NCBI RefSeq assembly: GCF_028712425.1
Contig: NZ_JAQTQD010000019.1
Span: 1 to 52,331, forward strand
DNA from: Methanoregula sp.
GTDB lineage: Archaea > Halobacteriota > Methanomicrobia > Methanomicrobiales > Methanospirillaceae
Length of the DNA stretch: 52,331 bases
Direction: 5' to 3'
Each line of letters starts with the position of its first letter. Position 1 is the first letter of the stretch. The position numbers and the translations under genes were made by a program. The notes beneath the pieces are model-generated. The model was not told the origin of the DNA. It saw only the letters and a program-made list of their open reading frames with translations, and searched no databases. Below, piece by piece: positions 24,203-32,435 of the stretch.

Positions 24203-24509
24203 GGGGACATGTTCTCGGTCGACTGTACGTTTCTGCGTTCACCAAAGCATTCGTCCTCCGCCCCGTTACCCCATGGGCGCCGGATGTCTGCGGTAAGTCT
24301 GCTCCCTTCCGGGCCTGAACCGGTCCCCGCAGCAACAGGTCGCCATTCCCTCCGGAATTTTGAACACTGGCCATCGACCTCATGGGACGAGGTTTCAACG
24401 TCAGAACACACAGGCTCCCACAGGCCGTTGCAGCCTCGGTCAAACTTCGCCCCCCGCGTACCGACGGTTTCGGGTAACAAGTGACGCCGAGCCACCCGGG
24501 CTAGTCCCC
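24203..24509 (-). ncRNA. Archaeal 7S signal recognition particle RNA
   Basis: About 307 nt. The SRP54-binding helix 8 is plain: on the minus strand GTTCAGGCCCGGAAGGGAGC, with the GGAA tetraloop complementary to 24307-24310, flanked by stem CTGCGG/CCGCAG. The 5' domain has the conserved GTTACCCGAAACCG. The ends pair as GGGGAC (24509-24504) with GTCCCC (24208-24203), which sets the limits given and matches helix 1 of archaeal 7S RNA. Upstream TATA-like sequences are CTTTATTGG (about 24530-24538) and ATAAAAGTATATG (about 24511-24523). End positions could be off by a few bases. Confidence 0.93.
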
Positions 24510-24583
24510 ATATACTTTTATCCACCGGCCAATAAAGGCTTGTTACCTTACGCGGGTTGCGGGTGACGGAACGCGGTTTCCCG

Positions 24584-25615
24584 TCACGGGATGAAGACCT
24601 CCCCACCGACCCGGTCCAGCCATTCTTTCTGGATCTTTCCGGTTGCCACAAGATCCTTCTTCTCGAAAAGATCGAGTGCAGTCAGGGGCGGCGATCCGGG
24701 AACAAGTACTCGCGAAAGCTCGCGGAAATCTCCCTGGTAGACTTCGATGACCTGCTCGCCTTCCGTCTCGGCGATCTTCACCGGCTCTTTCACCACCGGG
24801 TGCTTTGCCATATCCTCAATCTGCTCGAAGATCCGAATGCGGCCGACAGAGAGATACTCCCGGTTCACTTCGAGATTGAACGCGGACCAGAACGCCGACG
24901 CGTACCAGGCGTCGTTCATCACTACCCGGGGAACGCCCAGGCAGGCTGCCACAAGGCCGAGAGTCCCGACACCGGAACAGGCATCGATGAAGTACGGCAC
25001 CGGCGGGCTCCCCACGCGCTGCTGCACGGAGCGGATCTTCGGGTAACCGGCCCGCGGGAACTCGATATGGACAAGCGACTGCTGCTTGTACATCACCAGC
25101 GGACCCGCTGGAAGGGGGAAGACATCGGCCCGTACATCGCACCCAGCAAGCAGCTCGTAGACCCGGGGGACCGTGCTCACATCAGCGGTGGCAAGCCCCG
25201 GCACAAAATCGCCGGTCCTGACAACACCGCGCAGCTCGGGAACTTCCCGCATGAGCCGCTCCGCAGTATTCTTTGTCACCCGGGGGGAGAGGAGGACAAG
25301 CGATTTTTCAGGAAGGAACGGCGGCCGGTCTATCGCAAACCCGGGGTGGATAAGGGGAGACCCGGCCGCGATCAGCGGATCGGCGGGTTGGAGATCTCCC
25401 TCCTTTACCATGACAACCCAGATATGGGCAAAGACCTCATCGATGAACCGCTTCCCGCAGGAGCAGGGTTCGCCATACTCCATGGATGGGAGGGGGAGGC
25501 GTTTGTCCAGCATGCGCATGCTGCATTCCGCGCAGGGAAGAAAAACCGTTGGCAGCGATGAAAGGATGTCCCGTGCGGACTTCACGCAGTCGCTTGCGCA
25601 CACGGGACACTTCAT
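24584..25615 (-). CDS. SAM-dependent methyltransferase-like protein with N-terminal zinc ribbon
   Basis: About 343 residues. The N-terminus starts MKCPVCASDCVKSARD and has further CAEC and CSCG pairs within 60 residues, consistent with one or two zinc sites. The C-terminal half has FIDACSGVGTLGLVAACLG, a Rossmann methyltransferase motif I, then VVMNDAWYASAFWSAFNL as motif II. The substrate is unknown; no N-P-P-Y-like catalytic motif was seen. ATG 25615 is chosen because the ribbon begins there; ten more codons are open upstream. It lies on the same strand downstream of two tRNA genes. Confidence 0.75.
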   Translation of the reverse strand: MKCPVCASDCVKSARDILSSLPTVFLPCAECSMRMLDKRLPLPSMEYGEPCSCGKRFIDEVFAHIWVVMVKEGDLQPADPLIAAGSPLIHPGFAIDRPPFLPEKSLVLLSPRVTKNTAERLMREVPELRGVVRTGDFVPGLATADVSTVPRVYELLAGCDVRADVFPLPAGPLVMYKQQSLVHIEFPRAGYPKIRSVQQRVGSPPVPYFIDACSGVGTLGLVAACLGVPRVVMNDAWYASAFWSAFNLEVNREYLSVGRIRIFEQIEDMAKHPVVKEPVKIAETEGEQVIEVYQGDFRELSRVLVPGSPPLTALDLFEKKDLVATGKIQKEWLDRVGGEVFIP

Positions 25616-25720
25616 GGTGCTTTCTATCAAAGTCCCGGAATACAAAGGTTTTCATATCGTATTCCGTAAAAAACCCGTCAGCGAACAACCTGTTGGACAA
25701 GAACAGGAAAAACCGGGCAG

Positions 25721-25795
25721 TGGGCCCGAAGGGATTCGAACCCATGACCGCCCGGTTATGAGCCGGGCGCTCTAACCGGACTGAGCTACGGGCCC
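25721..25795 (-). tRNA. tRNA with CAT anticodon, probably tRNA-Ile2 (AUA-decoding)
   Basis: A 75-nt cloverleaf: acceptor GGGCCCG/CGGGCCC, discriminator A, anticodon stem CCCGG/CCGGG around CTCATAA, so anticodon CAT. Acceptor, anticodon stem and much of the T arm are nearly those of tRNA-Ile(GAT) at 11520. In archaea this points to tRNA-Ile2, whose C34 is changed to agmatidine by TiaS, rather than elongator or initiator tRNA-Met. The identity call is inference. Confidence 0.8.
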
Positions 25796-25799
25796 CAAG

Positions 25800-25872
25800 C
25801 GCCCCCCACAGGGCTCGAACCTGTGACATTCGGATTAACAGTCCGACACTCTACCAACTGAGTTAGGGAGGC
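25800..25872 (-). tRNA. tRNA-Asn (GTT anticodon)
   Basis: A 73-nt cloverleaf with acceptor GCCTCCC/GGGGGGC (one T-G pair), discriminator G, and anticodon loop CTGTTAA giving GTT for AAC/AAT. It precedes the CAT tRNA by 4 nt, so the two are a tandem transcript. A TATA-like CTTTAAAAGTA (minus strand, 25907-25917) lies about 40 nt upstream. Confidence 0.95.
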
Positions 25873-25977
25873 ACGCGTCTTCGCGTCCTAATAGATTCTT
25901 TCTGAGTACTTTTAAAGGTAACTATAAGGTCGTAGGACCGGTGATCCAAGACGGGGATGCGGGGTATTACCCTCCTT

Positions 25978-26265
25978 TTATTCCTCGCGTTTCATCAATC
26001 CGATCAGACGGATCAGCTCGTCAAGATCCTCGTTCAGGTGCGCAAAGAGTTCAACGGCCCGGGCCGTTGCCACGGCACCTTCCGGAGATGCGCGGATGTA
26101 CCCCAGCTGCTCCAGCACATGAAGGGAATACCGGATGCGGTGCGAAGGTTCCCGTAACAGTTCGGAGAGCTTCATGATCCCGATCGGCTGGTGATCCGCC
26201 ACGGCGCGGGCAACCTCAAGATGGCGGCTGATCAGTTCGACCTCGTCCTTCATCTTCTCAAGCAT
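25978..26265 (-). CDS. Small winged-helix regulator (hypothetical)
   Basis: A 95-residue protein: an N-terminal helix (MLEKMKDEVELISRHLEVAR), then a winged-helix-like segment (PIGIMKLSELLREPSHRIRYSLHVLEQLGYIRASPEG), then a helical C-terminus (AVELFAHLNEDLDELIRLIGLMK), perhaps for dimerisation. It resembles small archaeal PadR/ArsR-like predicted regulators, but no named family is certain. It lies 29 nt downstream of a membrane-protein gene on the same strand. Confidence 0.72.
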   Translation of the reverse strand: MLEKMKDEVELISRHLEVARAVADHQPIGIMKLSELLREPSHRIRYSLHVLEQLGYIRASPEGAVATARAVELFAHLNEDLDELIRLIGLMKREE

Positions 26266-26294
26266 CTTCCCTCACCCATCCACAATGGCCCGGC

Positions 26295-26561
26295 TTACTC
26301 CGGGTTATCCACATCTTCCTTTTTCCCTGGTTGCTGATGAAGCCATGCCTTCGTCAGCTGGTACCGCTTCCGGAAATCCAGCGAGAGGATTGTCGCAACG
26401 ATCAGCATGACGGCGATCAGGGGCAGGCGGTAGGATTCAAGACGCTGCGGCAGAAGGAATAAGAAGAGGACGGATACGGCGACAAGAAGAATGATGATGT
26501 TCAGTTCCACGGCAAGGTGATAAAACTTCCACCGGAACTGGTCTTTCGCATTCTGGTCCAT
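26295..26561 (-). CDS. Small two-helix membrane protein (hypothetical)
   Basis: An 88-residue protein with two membrane helices (VELNIIILLVAVSVLFLFLLP and LPLIAVMLIVATILSL) and a charged C-terminal tail (RKRYQLTKAWLHQQPGKKED). No family recognised. It is divergent from the M24 peptidase gene, the two starts being about 60 bp apart, and probably shares an mRNA with the downstream regulator. Confidence 0.72.
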   Translation of the reverse strand: MDQNAKDQFRWKFYHLAVELNIIILLVAVSVLFLFLLPQRLESYRLPLIAVMLIVATILSLDFRKRYQLTKAWLHQQPGKKEDVDNPE

Positions 26562-26581
26562 CGCAACAATTGTGCTTCCGG

Positions 26582-26591
26582 AATAAAAGTA
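26582..26591 (+). promoter_or_regulatory. Probable TATA box for the M24 peptidase operon
   Basis: AATAAAAGTA about 32-41 nt before ATG 26623 in the spacer of the divergent pair. It matches archaeal TATA spacing for a transcript with a very short leader. Confidence 0.45.
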
Positions 26592-26622
26592 CTTGACGTT
26601 TCACCGCACATATACCGGGCAG

Positions 26623-27750
26623 ATGGATCCACTTTCCGAGGCAATCAGGAAGAGCGGGGCGGATGCGTACGTGATGTATGCCAACTCGCGCGACGCGGAC
26701 ATGCGCTACATGACGAAGTTTGTGACAAGCGACCCATTCGTCTTTTTCCGGAAAGCAGGAGGCAGGGACACGATCATCATCTCCCAGATGGAGATCGGGC
26801 GCGCGTCCCGTGAATCGCCTGCGGCAGTGATGACCCGTGCCGAGGCCCACCTGCCGGAGATCCTGAAAAAAGAGAAAGACCCGCTCCGTGCAACGGCGAA
26901 AATGATTGCGGGCCAGGCCGGAAAGAAGATCCTCGTCCCCCCCCAGTTCCCGGTCGGGCTAGCCCGGGCGCTGGAGAAGCACTGCACCGTGATCGTAGAT
27001 TCCGGGACGGTCCTCTCCATGCGGGCAGAGAAGTCACGGGTCGAGATTGCCGCAATGCGCCGCGTCCAGAAGGTGACCGAGACGGCACTTGGCATCGGCG
27101 TGGACCTGATCCGGAAGTCCACGGTAAAGAAAGGCATCCTCCACCGCAAGGGAAAGCCCCTCACCTCGGAAGATATCCGCTTCGCCTTGCACACCCATCT
27201 TCTGTCCTGCGGTTGTGCAGCAGTTGACACCATCGTTGCGTGCGGGGAGGACACCGCAATCCCGCATGCCACCGGCACCGGACCCCTGCGGGCAGATGAG
27301 CCCATCATCATCGACCTCTTCCCGGTCGAAGAGGCGAGCGGATATTACGCCGATATGACCCGCACGGTCGTCAAGGGCGAGCCCTCGGACGAAATCCGGG
27401 AGATGTACGATGCCCTGTGCGCTGCAAAACACCTCGCCACCTCGATGATACGCCCGGGCGTTCCCGGGGCCGCTGTCTACCAGGCTGTCGTGGACTATTT
27501 CAAAGACCACGGGTACGAGAGCGATACCCGGGGATTCACCCACAACCTCGGTCACGGCGTGGGATTGCAGGTGCATGAGCTGCCAACCGTGGGACCGGCA
27601 GGAAAGGAGCTGCGTGCCGGGAACGTGATCACCATCGAGCCGGGCCTGTACTATCCCGGTACCGGGGGAGTGCGGCTCGAGGACATCGGAGCCGTCACTG
27701 CAAAGGGCTTCTCCAACTTCACGCACTTCTCCGAGGAGCTGGTCCTGTGA
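26623..27750 (+). CDS. M24 family metallopeptidase (Xaa-Pro aminopeptidase/dipeptidase type)
   Basis: A 375-residue creatinase-fold peptidase. The N-terminal domain (residues 1-140) is the usual non-catalytic one. The five metal ligands are present: D and D in IIIDLFPVEEASGYYADMTR, H in FTHNLGHGVGLQVHE, E in ITIEPGLYYPG and E in VRLEDIGAVT. Such enzymes release an N-terminal residue before proline or split X-Pro dipeptides. ATG 26623 (MDPLSEAIRKSG) is chosen over an upstream in-frame start. It overlaps the next gene, a second pita-bread-fold peptidase, by 4 nt. Confidence 0.93.
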   Translation: MDPLSEAIRKSGADAYVMYANSRDADMRYMTKFVTSDPFVFFRKAGGRDTIIISQMEIGRASRESPAAVMTRAEAHLPEILKKEKDPLRATAKMIAGQAGKKILVPPQFPVGLARALEKHCTVIVDSGTVLSMRAEKSRVEIAAMRRVQKVTETALGIGVDLIRKSTVKKGILHRKGKPLTSEDIRFALHTHLLSCGCAAVDTIVACGEDTAIPHATGTGPLRADEPIIIDLFPVEEASGYYADMTRTVVKGEPSDEIREMYDALCAAKHLATSMIRPGVPGAAVYQAVVDYFKDHGYESDTRGFTHNLGHGVGLQVHELPTVGPAGKELRAGNVITIEPGLYYPGTGGVRLEDIGAVTAKGFSNFTHFSEELVL

Positions 27751-28622
27751 AGGACGACATCCTGGAGAACTACCGGACCGCCGGTTCCCTTGCATCGCGG
27801 ATCCTCCGCGAAGGTGCGCAGGGGATCCGGGTCGGGGCCTCCTATCTCGATCTGGTCGAATCCATTGAAGCGCGGGTGAAGGAGGAGGGGGCAGCACTTG
27901 CGTTCCCGCTTAACCTCTCCTTAAACGAGGACGCTGCCCACGACACGGCTTCGCCGGGCGACGAGCGGGTCTTCCATAAGGGGGACGTGGCCAAGCTCGA
28001 CCTCGGGGTGCAGATCGACGGCTACATTGCCGACACCGCTGTGACGGTCGACCTCGGAAACAACTCGCTGCTGCTCGACGCATCGAAAGAAGCCCTTGAA
28101 GCAGCGATCCGGGCAATAAAACCCGGTGTGCATGCCGGGACACTGGGGGCCGCCATCCAGCAGGAGATCGAGAGGAGAGGGTATCGCCCCGTTTCCAACC
28201 TCACCGGCCACGGGCTGGGCCAGTACGTCCAGCACGGCCCTCCGACTATTCCCAATGTCGGTACGGGTGGGGGGACCGTAATTGAAGAAGGCATGGTCTT
28301 TGCCATCGAGCCGTTCGCGACAACGGGAAGTGGTCGCGTAGGGGAGAAATCACGGGCAGAGATCTATTCCCAGATCTCAAATCGCCCCGTACGCATTCCG
28401 GCAGGCCGCACTATCCTGGAAAAGATCCGGGACCGCAGGGGGCTGCCATTCTCCCGCCGCTGGCTTTTGGAGAAGAAACTCGATCTCGCCCTTCCCGCGC
28501 TCGTCCGGTCGGGGACCCTCCATGCCTACCCGGTCCTTGCCGACATCCCCGGTTCGCTTGTCTCCCAGCACGAGCACACCATGATCGTGACTGCCGATGG
28601 CTGCATCGTTACGACCCGGTGA
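27747..28622 (+). CDS. map: Methionine aminopeptidase, type II
   Basis: A 291-residue enzyme that removes initiator methionine. Metal ligands: D-D in VAKLDLGVQIDGYIADTAV, H in NLTGHGLGQYVQH, E in VFAIEPFATTGSG and E in SQHEHTMIVTADG. An inserted helical segment before the last Glu defines type II, as in all archaea. It starts with GTG overlapping the stop of the preceding peptidase gene (GTGA), so the two related peptidases are translationally coupled. Confidence 0.96.
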   Translation: MKDDILENYRTAGSLASRILREGAQGIRVGASYLDLVESIEARVKEEGAALAFPLNLSLNEDAAHDTASPGDERVFHKGDVAKLDLGVQIDGYIADTAVTVDLGNNSLLLDASKEALEAAIRAIKPGVHAGTLGAAIQQEIERRGYRPVSNLTGHGLGQYVQHGPPTIPNVGTGGGTVIEEGMVFAIEPFATTGSGRVGEKSRAEIYSQISNRPVRIPAGRTILEKIRDRRGLPFSRRWLLEKKLDLALPALVRSGTLHAYPVLADIPGSLVSQHEHTMIVTADGCIVTTR

Positions 28623-28676
28623 GAACCAGACAAGAAACCTTATGCATGCCGGCGCCGATTAATTAAGGTTACAGCC

Positions 28677-29951
28677 ATGTCCGGAGACTCTGACACCCTG
28701 CGTATTATGGAGATCGTGCTGACTGCCGAAATCTTCAACCAGAACCCCGAACTTGACATCAACGACATCACGCCCCTCTGCCGCGATGTCTTTGGTGCCA
28801 CCGGTTCCGAGATCAAGCGTCCGGTCTATGTCAGCGACGGGCTGATCAAGCGGGCCCTCTCCATTGCCGACGCCCACACGAAACTTGTGGCAAATCCCTT
28901 TATTTCGTACGAGGAGTTCGGCCAGCGGCTGAAAATTACAGCCCTCGAACCGGCCGGGCAGTGGTTCCTCAAGCAGGGGGGAAAGCCATTCCTCCAGAAG
29001 AACCCGGCGCTTGCCTTCTATTTTGAGAAGATAGGAGGGTCCAACGGGGTGTCCTACAAGGACATCCGGAAGACAAATCCCCCGTTCGAGGACACAAAAG
29101 CCCACCTGGACGCACGGATCTCCCGGCTCATCAGCGAAGACGAGAAACTCCGGGGAGCGCTTGACCTCGTCATCCTCAGCGCACCGGACGAGATCGAGCA
29201 GCATATCGACGACCTGGTCTGCACGGACGGCCAGATTGCCATCATCGACAAGATCCAGCACGCCCTCGACCACCGCGACTTCCTCCAAAGGCACCGGATC
29301 TACGAGATCGGCAAGCTCCTCTTTGTCGGGCCGCCCGGCACCGGTAAGACCTCGCTTGCCCTTGCCATGTCGCGCACCATGCACATGCCGGTCCTCGAGG
29401 TCCGCCTCTCGATGGTCACCTCGCAGTACCTTGGCGAGACCTCGAAGAACATCGACCGCATCTTCGACCTCGCAAAACAGCTCTCCCCGGCGATCCTCTT
29501 TGTCGACGAATTCGATTTCGTGGCAAAGAGCCGCACCGCCGACGACCACGGCGCCATGAAGCGGGCGGTTAACTCGCTCTTAAAGAACATCGACCGGATC
29601 AACCTCATCCGGAACGGCGTCCTCCTGATCGGTGCAACGAACCACCCCCAGCTCCTGGACGAGGCAGCCTGGAGGCGTTTCGACGAGGTCGTTGAGTTCG
29701 CCCTTCCTGACGAGGAGATGCGGAAGAATATCCTGAAAAAAGTCACCGCAACCCTCCACTGCGCCGTCGATTATGCAGCCCTCGCAAAGAAGACCGAAGG
29801 GTTCTCCGGTTCAGACCTCCGCATGATGATCAAGGAGGCAATCCTCTCGGCGCTCATGGACAAGAGGAACGATATCCGGGAGAGCGATATCGAAAAGGGT
29901 ATCGCCATGGTCCGGAACCGCGAGGCGATCCGGCACCAGAACTGGTTATAA
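28677..29951 (+). CDS. AAA family ATPase with novel N-terminal domain
   Basis: A 424-residue AAA protein. Residues 1-205 form an N-terminal region without a familiar domain (ADAHTKLVANPFISYEEFGQ...). The AAA module is complete: Walker A GPPGTGKTS at 218-226, Walker B ILFVDEFD at 273-280, sensor 1 N322 in GATNHP, Arg fingers R333-R334 in AAWRRFDEVVEF, and sensor 2 in FSGSDLRMMIKEA. It is close to Cdc48/PAN/katanin-type AAA domains but single-domain and without the PAN coiled coil. Probable remodelling of proteins, partner unknown. It ends one base before a metallo-hydrolase gene. Confidence 0.9.
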   Translation: MSGDSDTLRIMEIVLTAEIFNQNPELDINDITPLCRDVFGATGSEIKRPVYVSDGLIKRALSIADAHTKLVANPFISYEEFGQRLKITALEPAGQWFLKQGGKPFLQKNPALAFYFEKIGGSNGVSYKDIRKTNPPFEDTKAHLDARISRLISEDEKLRGALDLVILSAPDEIEQHIDDLVCTDGQIAIIDKIQHALDHRDFLQRHRIYEIGKLLFVGPPGTGKTSLALAMSRTMHMPVLEVRLSMVTSQYLGETSKNIDRIFDLAKQLSPAILFVDEFDFVAKSRTADDHGAMKRAVNSLLKNIDRINLIRNGVLLIGATNHPQLLDEAAWRRFDEVVEFALPDEEMRKNILKKVTATLHCAVDYAALAKKTEGFSGSDLRMMIKEAILSALMDKRNDIRESDIEKGIAMVRNREAIRHQNWL

Positions 29952-29952
29952 C

Positions 29953-30675
29953 ATGAAGATCACGCTTCTTGGCACCGGTGACGCAGTCGGCACTCCCCGC
30001 ATCGGGTGCGACTGCTCCCAGTGCACCCATGCGCACCAGTCCGGCGCGACACGTCTCCGCACGTCGCTGTTGATCGAGAACGAGGGAAAGCACCTCCTCG
30101 TCGACTCCTCGCCGGATTTACGGCAGCAACTCCTGCGCTGCGGCTCGCCCCATATCGATGCCGTCATCTGGACGCACGGGCACTATGACCACTTCATGGG
30201 CTTTGGCGAGTTCTACCGGGTCCAGCAGATCCCCCCGGTCTATGCCGCACCGCAGGTCCTCTCGTACTGCAAGGAATTCTTCCGGTTCCTGAATTTCCCT
30301 GCGATCCCCGTCGATCCCTATATCCCGTTCACCCTTTTTGGGATCACGATCACTCCCTTCATGGTCAAACACCCCCCGGCCTTCACCACCGGGATGCTCT
30401 TTGAGACCGGGTCTGCAAAAATCGGGTTCACGTCGGACACCAACCGCGATATCCCGGAAAAGAGCCTTGCCCTTCTCTCCGGCCTGGACCTTTTACTGCT
30501 CGATGCGCTCGCCCCGTCCCACTACAGCATCGCAAAGCACATGAACTACCTCGATGCCTGCACCCTTGCCGGGGAACTGGCCCCCCGCGAGTTCCGCTGC
30601 GTACACCTGAGCCACCATATCCCCTGGGACCTCCCGCACACGGCAAAAGACGGGGATACCTTTACCTTCCCGTAG
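29953..30675 (+). CDS. PhnP-like metallo-beta-lactamase-fold hydrolase
   Basis: A 240-residue MBL-fold protein. The start KITLLGTGDAVGTPRIGCDC carries Cys19, Cys21 and Cys24, the extra zinc-site pattern of PhnP-type phosphodiesterases. The metal motif is WTHGHYDHFMG (H-x-H-x-D-H); later ligands are IGFTSDTN and LSHH. PhnP splits cyclic phosphodiesters; in organisms lacking C-P lyase genes its substrate is unknown. It is separated from the AAA ATPase gene by 1 nt, so the two are probably expressed together. Confidence 0.9.
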   Translation: MKITLLGTGDAVGTPRIGCDCSQCTHAHQSGATRLRTSLLIENEGKHLLVDSSPDLRQQLLRCGSPHIDAVIWTHGHYDHFMGFGEFYRVQQIPPVYAAPQVLSYCKEFFRFLNFPAIPVDPYIPFTLFGITITPFMVKHPPAFTTGMLFETGSAKIGFTSDTNRDIPEKSLALLSGLDLLLLDALAPSHYSIAKHMNYLDACTLAGELAPREFRCVHLSHHIPWDLPHTAKDGDTFTFP

Positions 30676-30743
30676 GCTCTGCTCGAAAGGGCGTTTTTGC
30701 CGACCCATACCTTAATGATTTTCAGGTGCCCAACCATAGGTGC

Positions 30744-31019
30744 ATGATTGTAAAAGTACTCGAGCTCGAGAAGGACAAGGTGCGGCTCATCATCCAGGGG
30801 GAGGGGCACACGTTCATGAACGCCCTTGTCGAGGAGATTTTAAGCGATCCCGATATTGACGTCGCCCGCTACAATATCGAATTCCAGTTCTCGGACCCGG
30901 AACTGCTCGTCACGACAAAGAACAAGAAGAAACCCCTGCCCATCATCAGGAAGGCCTGCAAGCGGATCACCGGCCACTGCGACGAGCTCCTCAAGGGCAT
31001 CAAGAAAGCAAAGGTATAA
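30744..31019 (+). CDS. rpoL: DNA-directed RNA polymerase subunit L
   Basis: A 91-residue homologue of eukaryotic Rpb11/AC19, partner of subunit D in polymerase assembly. It has LIIQGEGHTFMNALVEEILSD and VARYNIEFQFSDPELLVTTK, characteristic of the family. ATG 30744 (MIVKVLELEKDKVRL) matches the usual length of about 90; an earlier in-frame start adds six residues. Followed by strong oligo-T tracts. Confidence 0.96.
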   Translation: MIVKVLELEKDKVRLIIQGEGHTFMNALVEEILSDPDIDVARYNIEFQFSDPELLVTTKNKKKPLPIIRKACKRITGHCDELLKGIKKAKV

Positions 31020-31029
31020 TACCGGGTCC

Positions 31030-31049
31030 TTTTTTTTGAATACTTTTTT
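31030..31049 (+). terminator. Oligo-T terminator after rpoL
   Basis: Two T tracts (T8 at 31030-31037 and T6 at 31044-31049) 10-30 nt after the rpoL stop codon, with a third further on. Archaeal polymerase ends at such non-template T runs. Confidence 0.6.
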
Positions 31050-31141
31050 CTCCGGATTTTTTATCTTCCCTCGGATGGCTTTGCCTGGCAGCACGGGCAG
31101 GCAGGAAAGAAACAACAGCAAAAAAGGTATTGGCCGAAGGC

Positions 31142-31756
31142 TTATTCCGCCCGCTCGGTAAAGACGATGGACCCCGAAATACGGGAGATCCTGATCTTCA
31201 CTTTCTGGCCGGGTTTGGAATTTGCCACGTACATAATATAGCGGCCCATCTTGACAACCCCGTCGCCCCGCTTCGAGACGGACTGGATCTCGACGTCCAT
31301 GACCTGCCCCTCTTCGAGGTTCTCCGAGACCGGTTCGGTCCGGGCTTTCCGCTTCCGGATCGGGCGGTGGCTCCCGCAGGCATCGCACCGGAGGAGCGTG
31401 ACCCGGTCGTCCTTGACAAGCCGTGTGTCCGGCTTGCCGCATTCGGAACAGATTACGAAGTCATCGACATAACTCTTGAAGATGGCCTTGATGAGCTGGA
31501 TCTCGAACTTGCCGTTGAAGATTGCGCGGTTCCCGTCAATCTTGCCGCTGGTACCGAGTTCGCCGAGCAGGAACTTCATCAGGTGGTCAGGGTCCCGGCG
31601 GACCTTCCCGACGATGTCTGCGAAGTTTTCGAGCACGGTCGTCTTGCCTTCCACGTAGGCCTTTGCCTCGGGGACAACAAACCGCTCCGAGGACTCGGTC
31701 CTCTCCGTGATGGAGGAGTATGCCTTCTTGAGGAGTTTTTCGTACGGGTCCGTCAT
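31142..31756 (-). CDS. eif2b: Translation initiation factor 2 subunit beta fused to TRAM domain
   Basis: A 204-residue aIF2-beta. The core ([31 protein letters not shown]) and zinc ribbon ([16 protein letters not shown] ... LRCDACG) are standard and end near residue 138. The remaining 65 residues ([30 protein letters not shown]...[13 protein letters not shown]) form a TRAM RNA-binding domain, an arrangement known in several Methanomicrobia but absent from most archaea. It helps the aIF2 trimer deliver initiator tRNA. Convergent with rpoL. Confidence 0.96.
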   Translation of the reverse strand: MTDPYEKLLKKAYSSITERTESSERFVVPEAKAYVEGKTTVLENFADIVGKVRRDPDHLMKFLLGELGTSGKIDGNRAIFNGKFEIQLIKAIFKSYVDDFVICSECGKPDTRLVKDDRVTLLRCDACGSHRPIRKRKARTEPVSENLEEGQVMDVEIQSVSKRGDGVVKMGRYIMYVANSKPGQKVKIRISRISGSIVFTERAE

Positions 31757-31875
31757 AGTGTATATAGAAAGGCGATGGCGGACAAAAAGGCTTTCTCAAA
31801 AAAATAAAGTCGTCAGCCGGCGGGTCCGCGGGGATCTGCCTGCTTCCCCGGGCGCAGGCGTCGGACGGTTGTGGT

Positions 31876-32361
31876 TCAGGTCGTGAGGAGGTCCTTGACC
31901 AGTATCTCAATCAGTTCGCGGTTCTTCTTCTCGTTCTCGATGTTCTTCTGGTGGATGCCGCTATTCCCCACGCATTTCATGCCGCGGGCCTCGATCCACT
32001 TCTGGAAGACTTCAGCGGTCTGTCCGGGTTTTCCCCCGTGCGTACAGAACGCCGTTGCGCGCTTGCCCTCGCACCCTTTGAGCGCGTCTATCGCCGCATG
32101 GATCGCTGGCGTTGGCTTGAACGCCCAGACCGGCGAGCCGAACACCAGCTGGTCATAACCCGAGACATCGATCGAGGCGGGTTCAACGGCTGCCGTCTCT
32201 TCACCGCGGGCCATCTTGCACCGGACCAGGAACCCGGTCAGCCGGCCGTATTCCGTCCTGTCGGTCACCTCAACCAGTTGCCCCCGGCACGCCTCCGCGA
32301 TGTGCTGGGCCACGTGGCGGGTGTTGCCGGTCTCGCTATGGTAAATGATGCAGACGTTCAT
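31876..32361 (-). CDS. Flavodoxin-like protein
   Basis: A 161-residue flavodoxin-fold protein. CIIYHSETGNTRHVAQHIAE is the FMN phosphate-binding loop (T/S-x-T-G-N-T) and LVFGSPVWAFKPTPAI the second flavin loop; ATAFCTHGGKPGQTAEV is the third. It probably shuttles low-potential electrons or reduces quinones. No neighbour shows its partner. Length and motifs suit stand-alone flavodoxins of methanogens. Confidence 0.9.
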   Translation of the reverse strand: MNVCIIYHSETGNTRHVAQHIAEACRGQLVEVTDRTEYGRLTGFLVRCKMARGEETAAVEPASIDVSGYDQLVFGSPVWAFKPTPAIHAAIDALKGCEGKRATAFCTHGGKPGQTAEVFQKWIEARGMKCVGNSGIHQKNIENEKKNRELIEILVKDLLTT

Positions 32362-32435
32362 TGGTGTAGTATTGGACAGTCACAAGGAAAAAGCATCGAT
32401 AAGGTTGTGTCACAAACAGTGAGAGAAAAGAAAGG

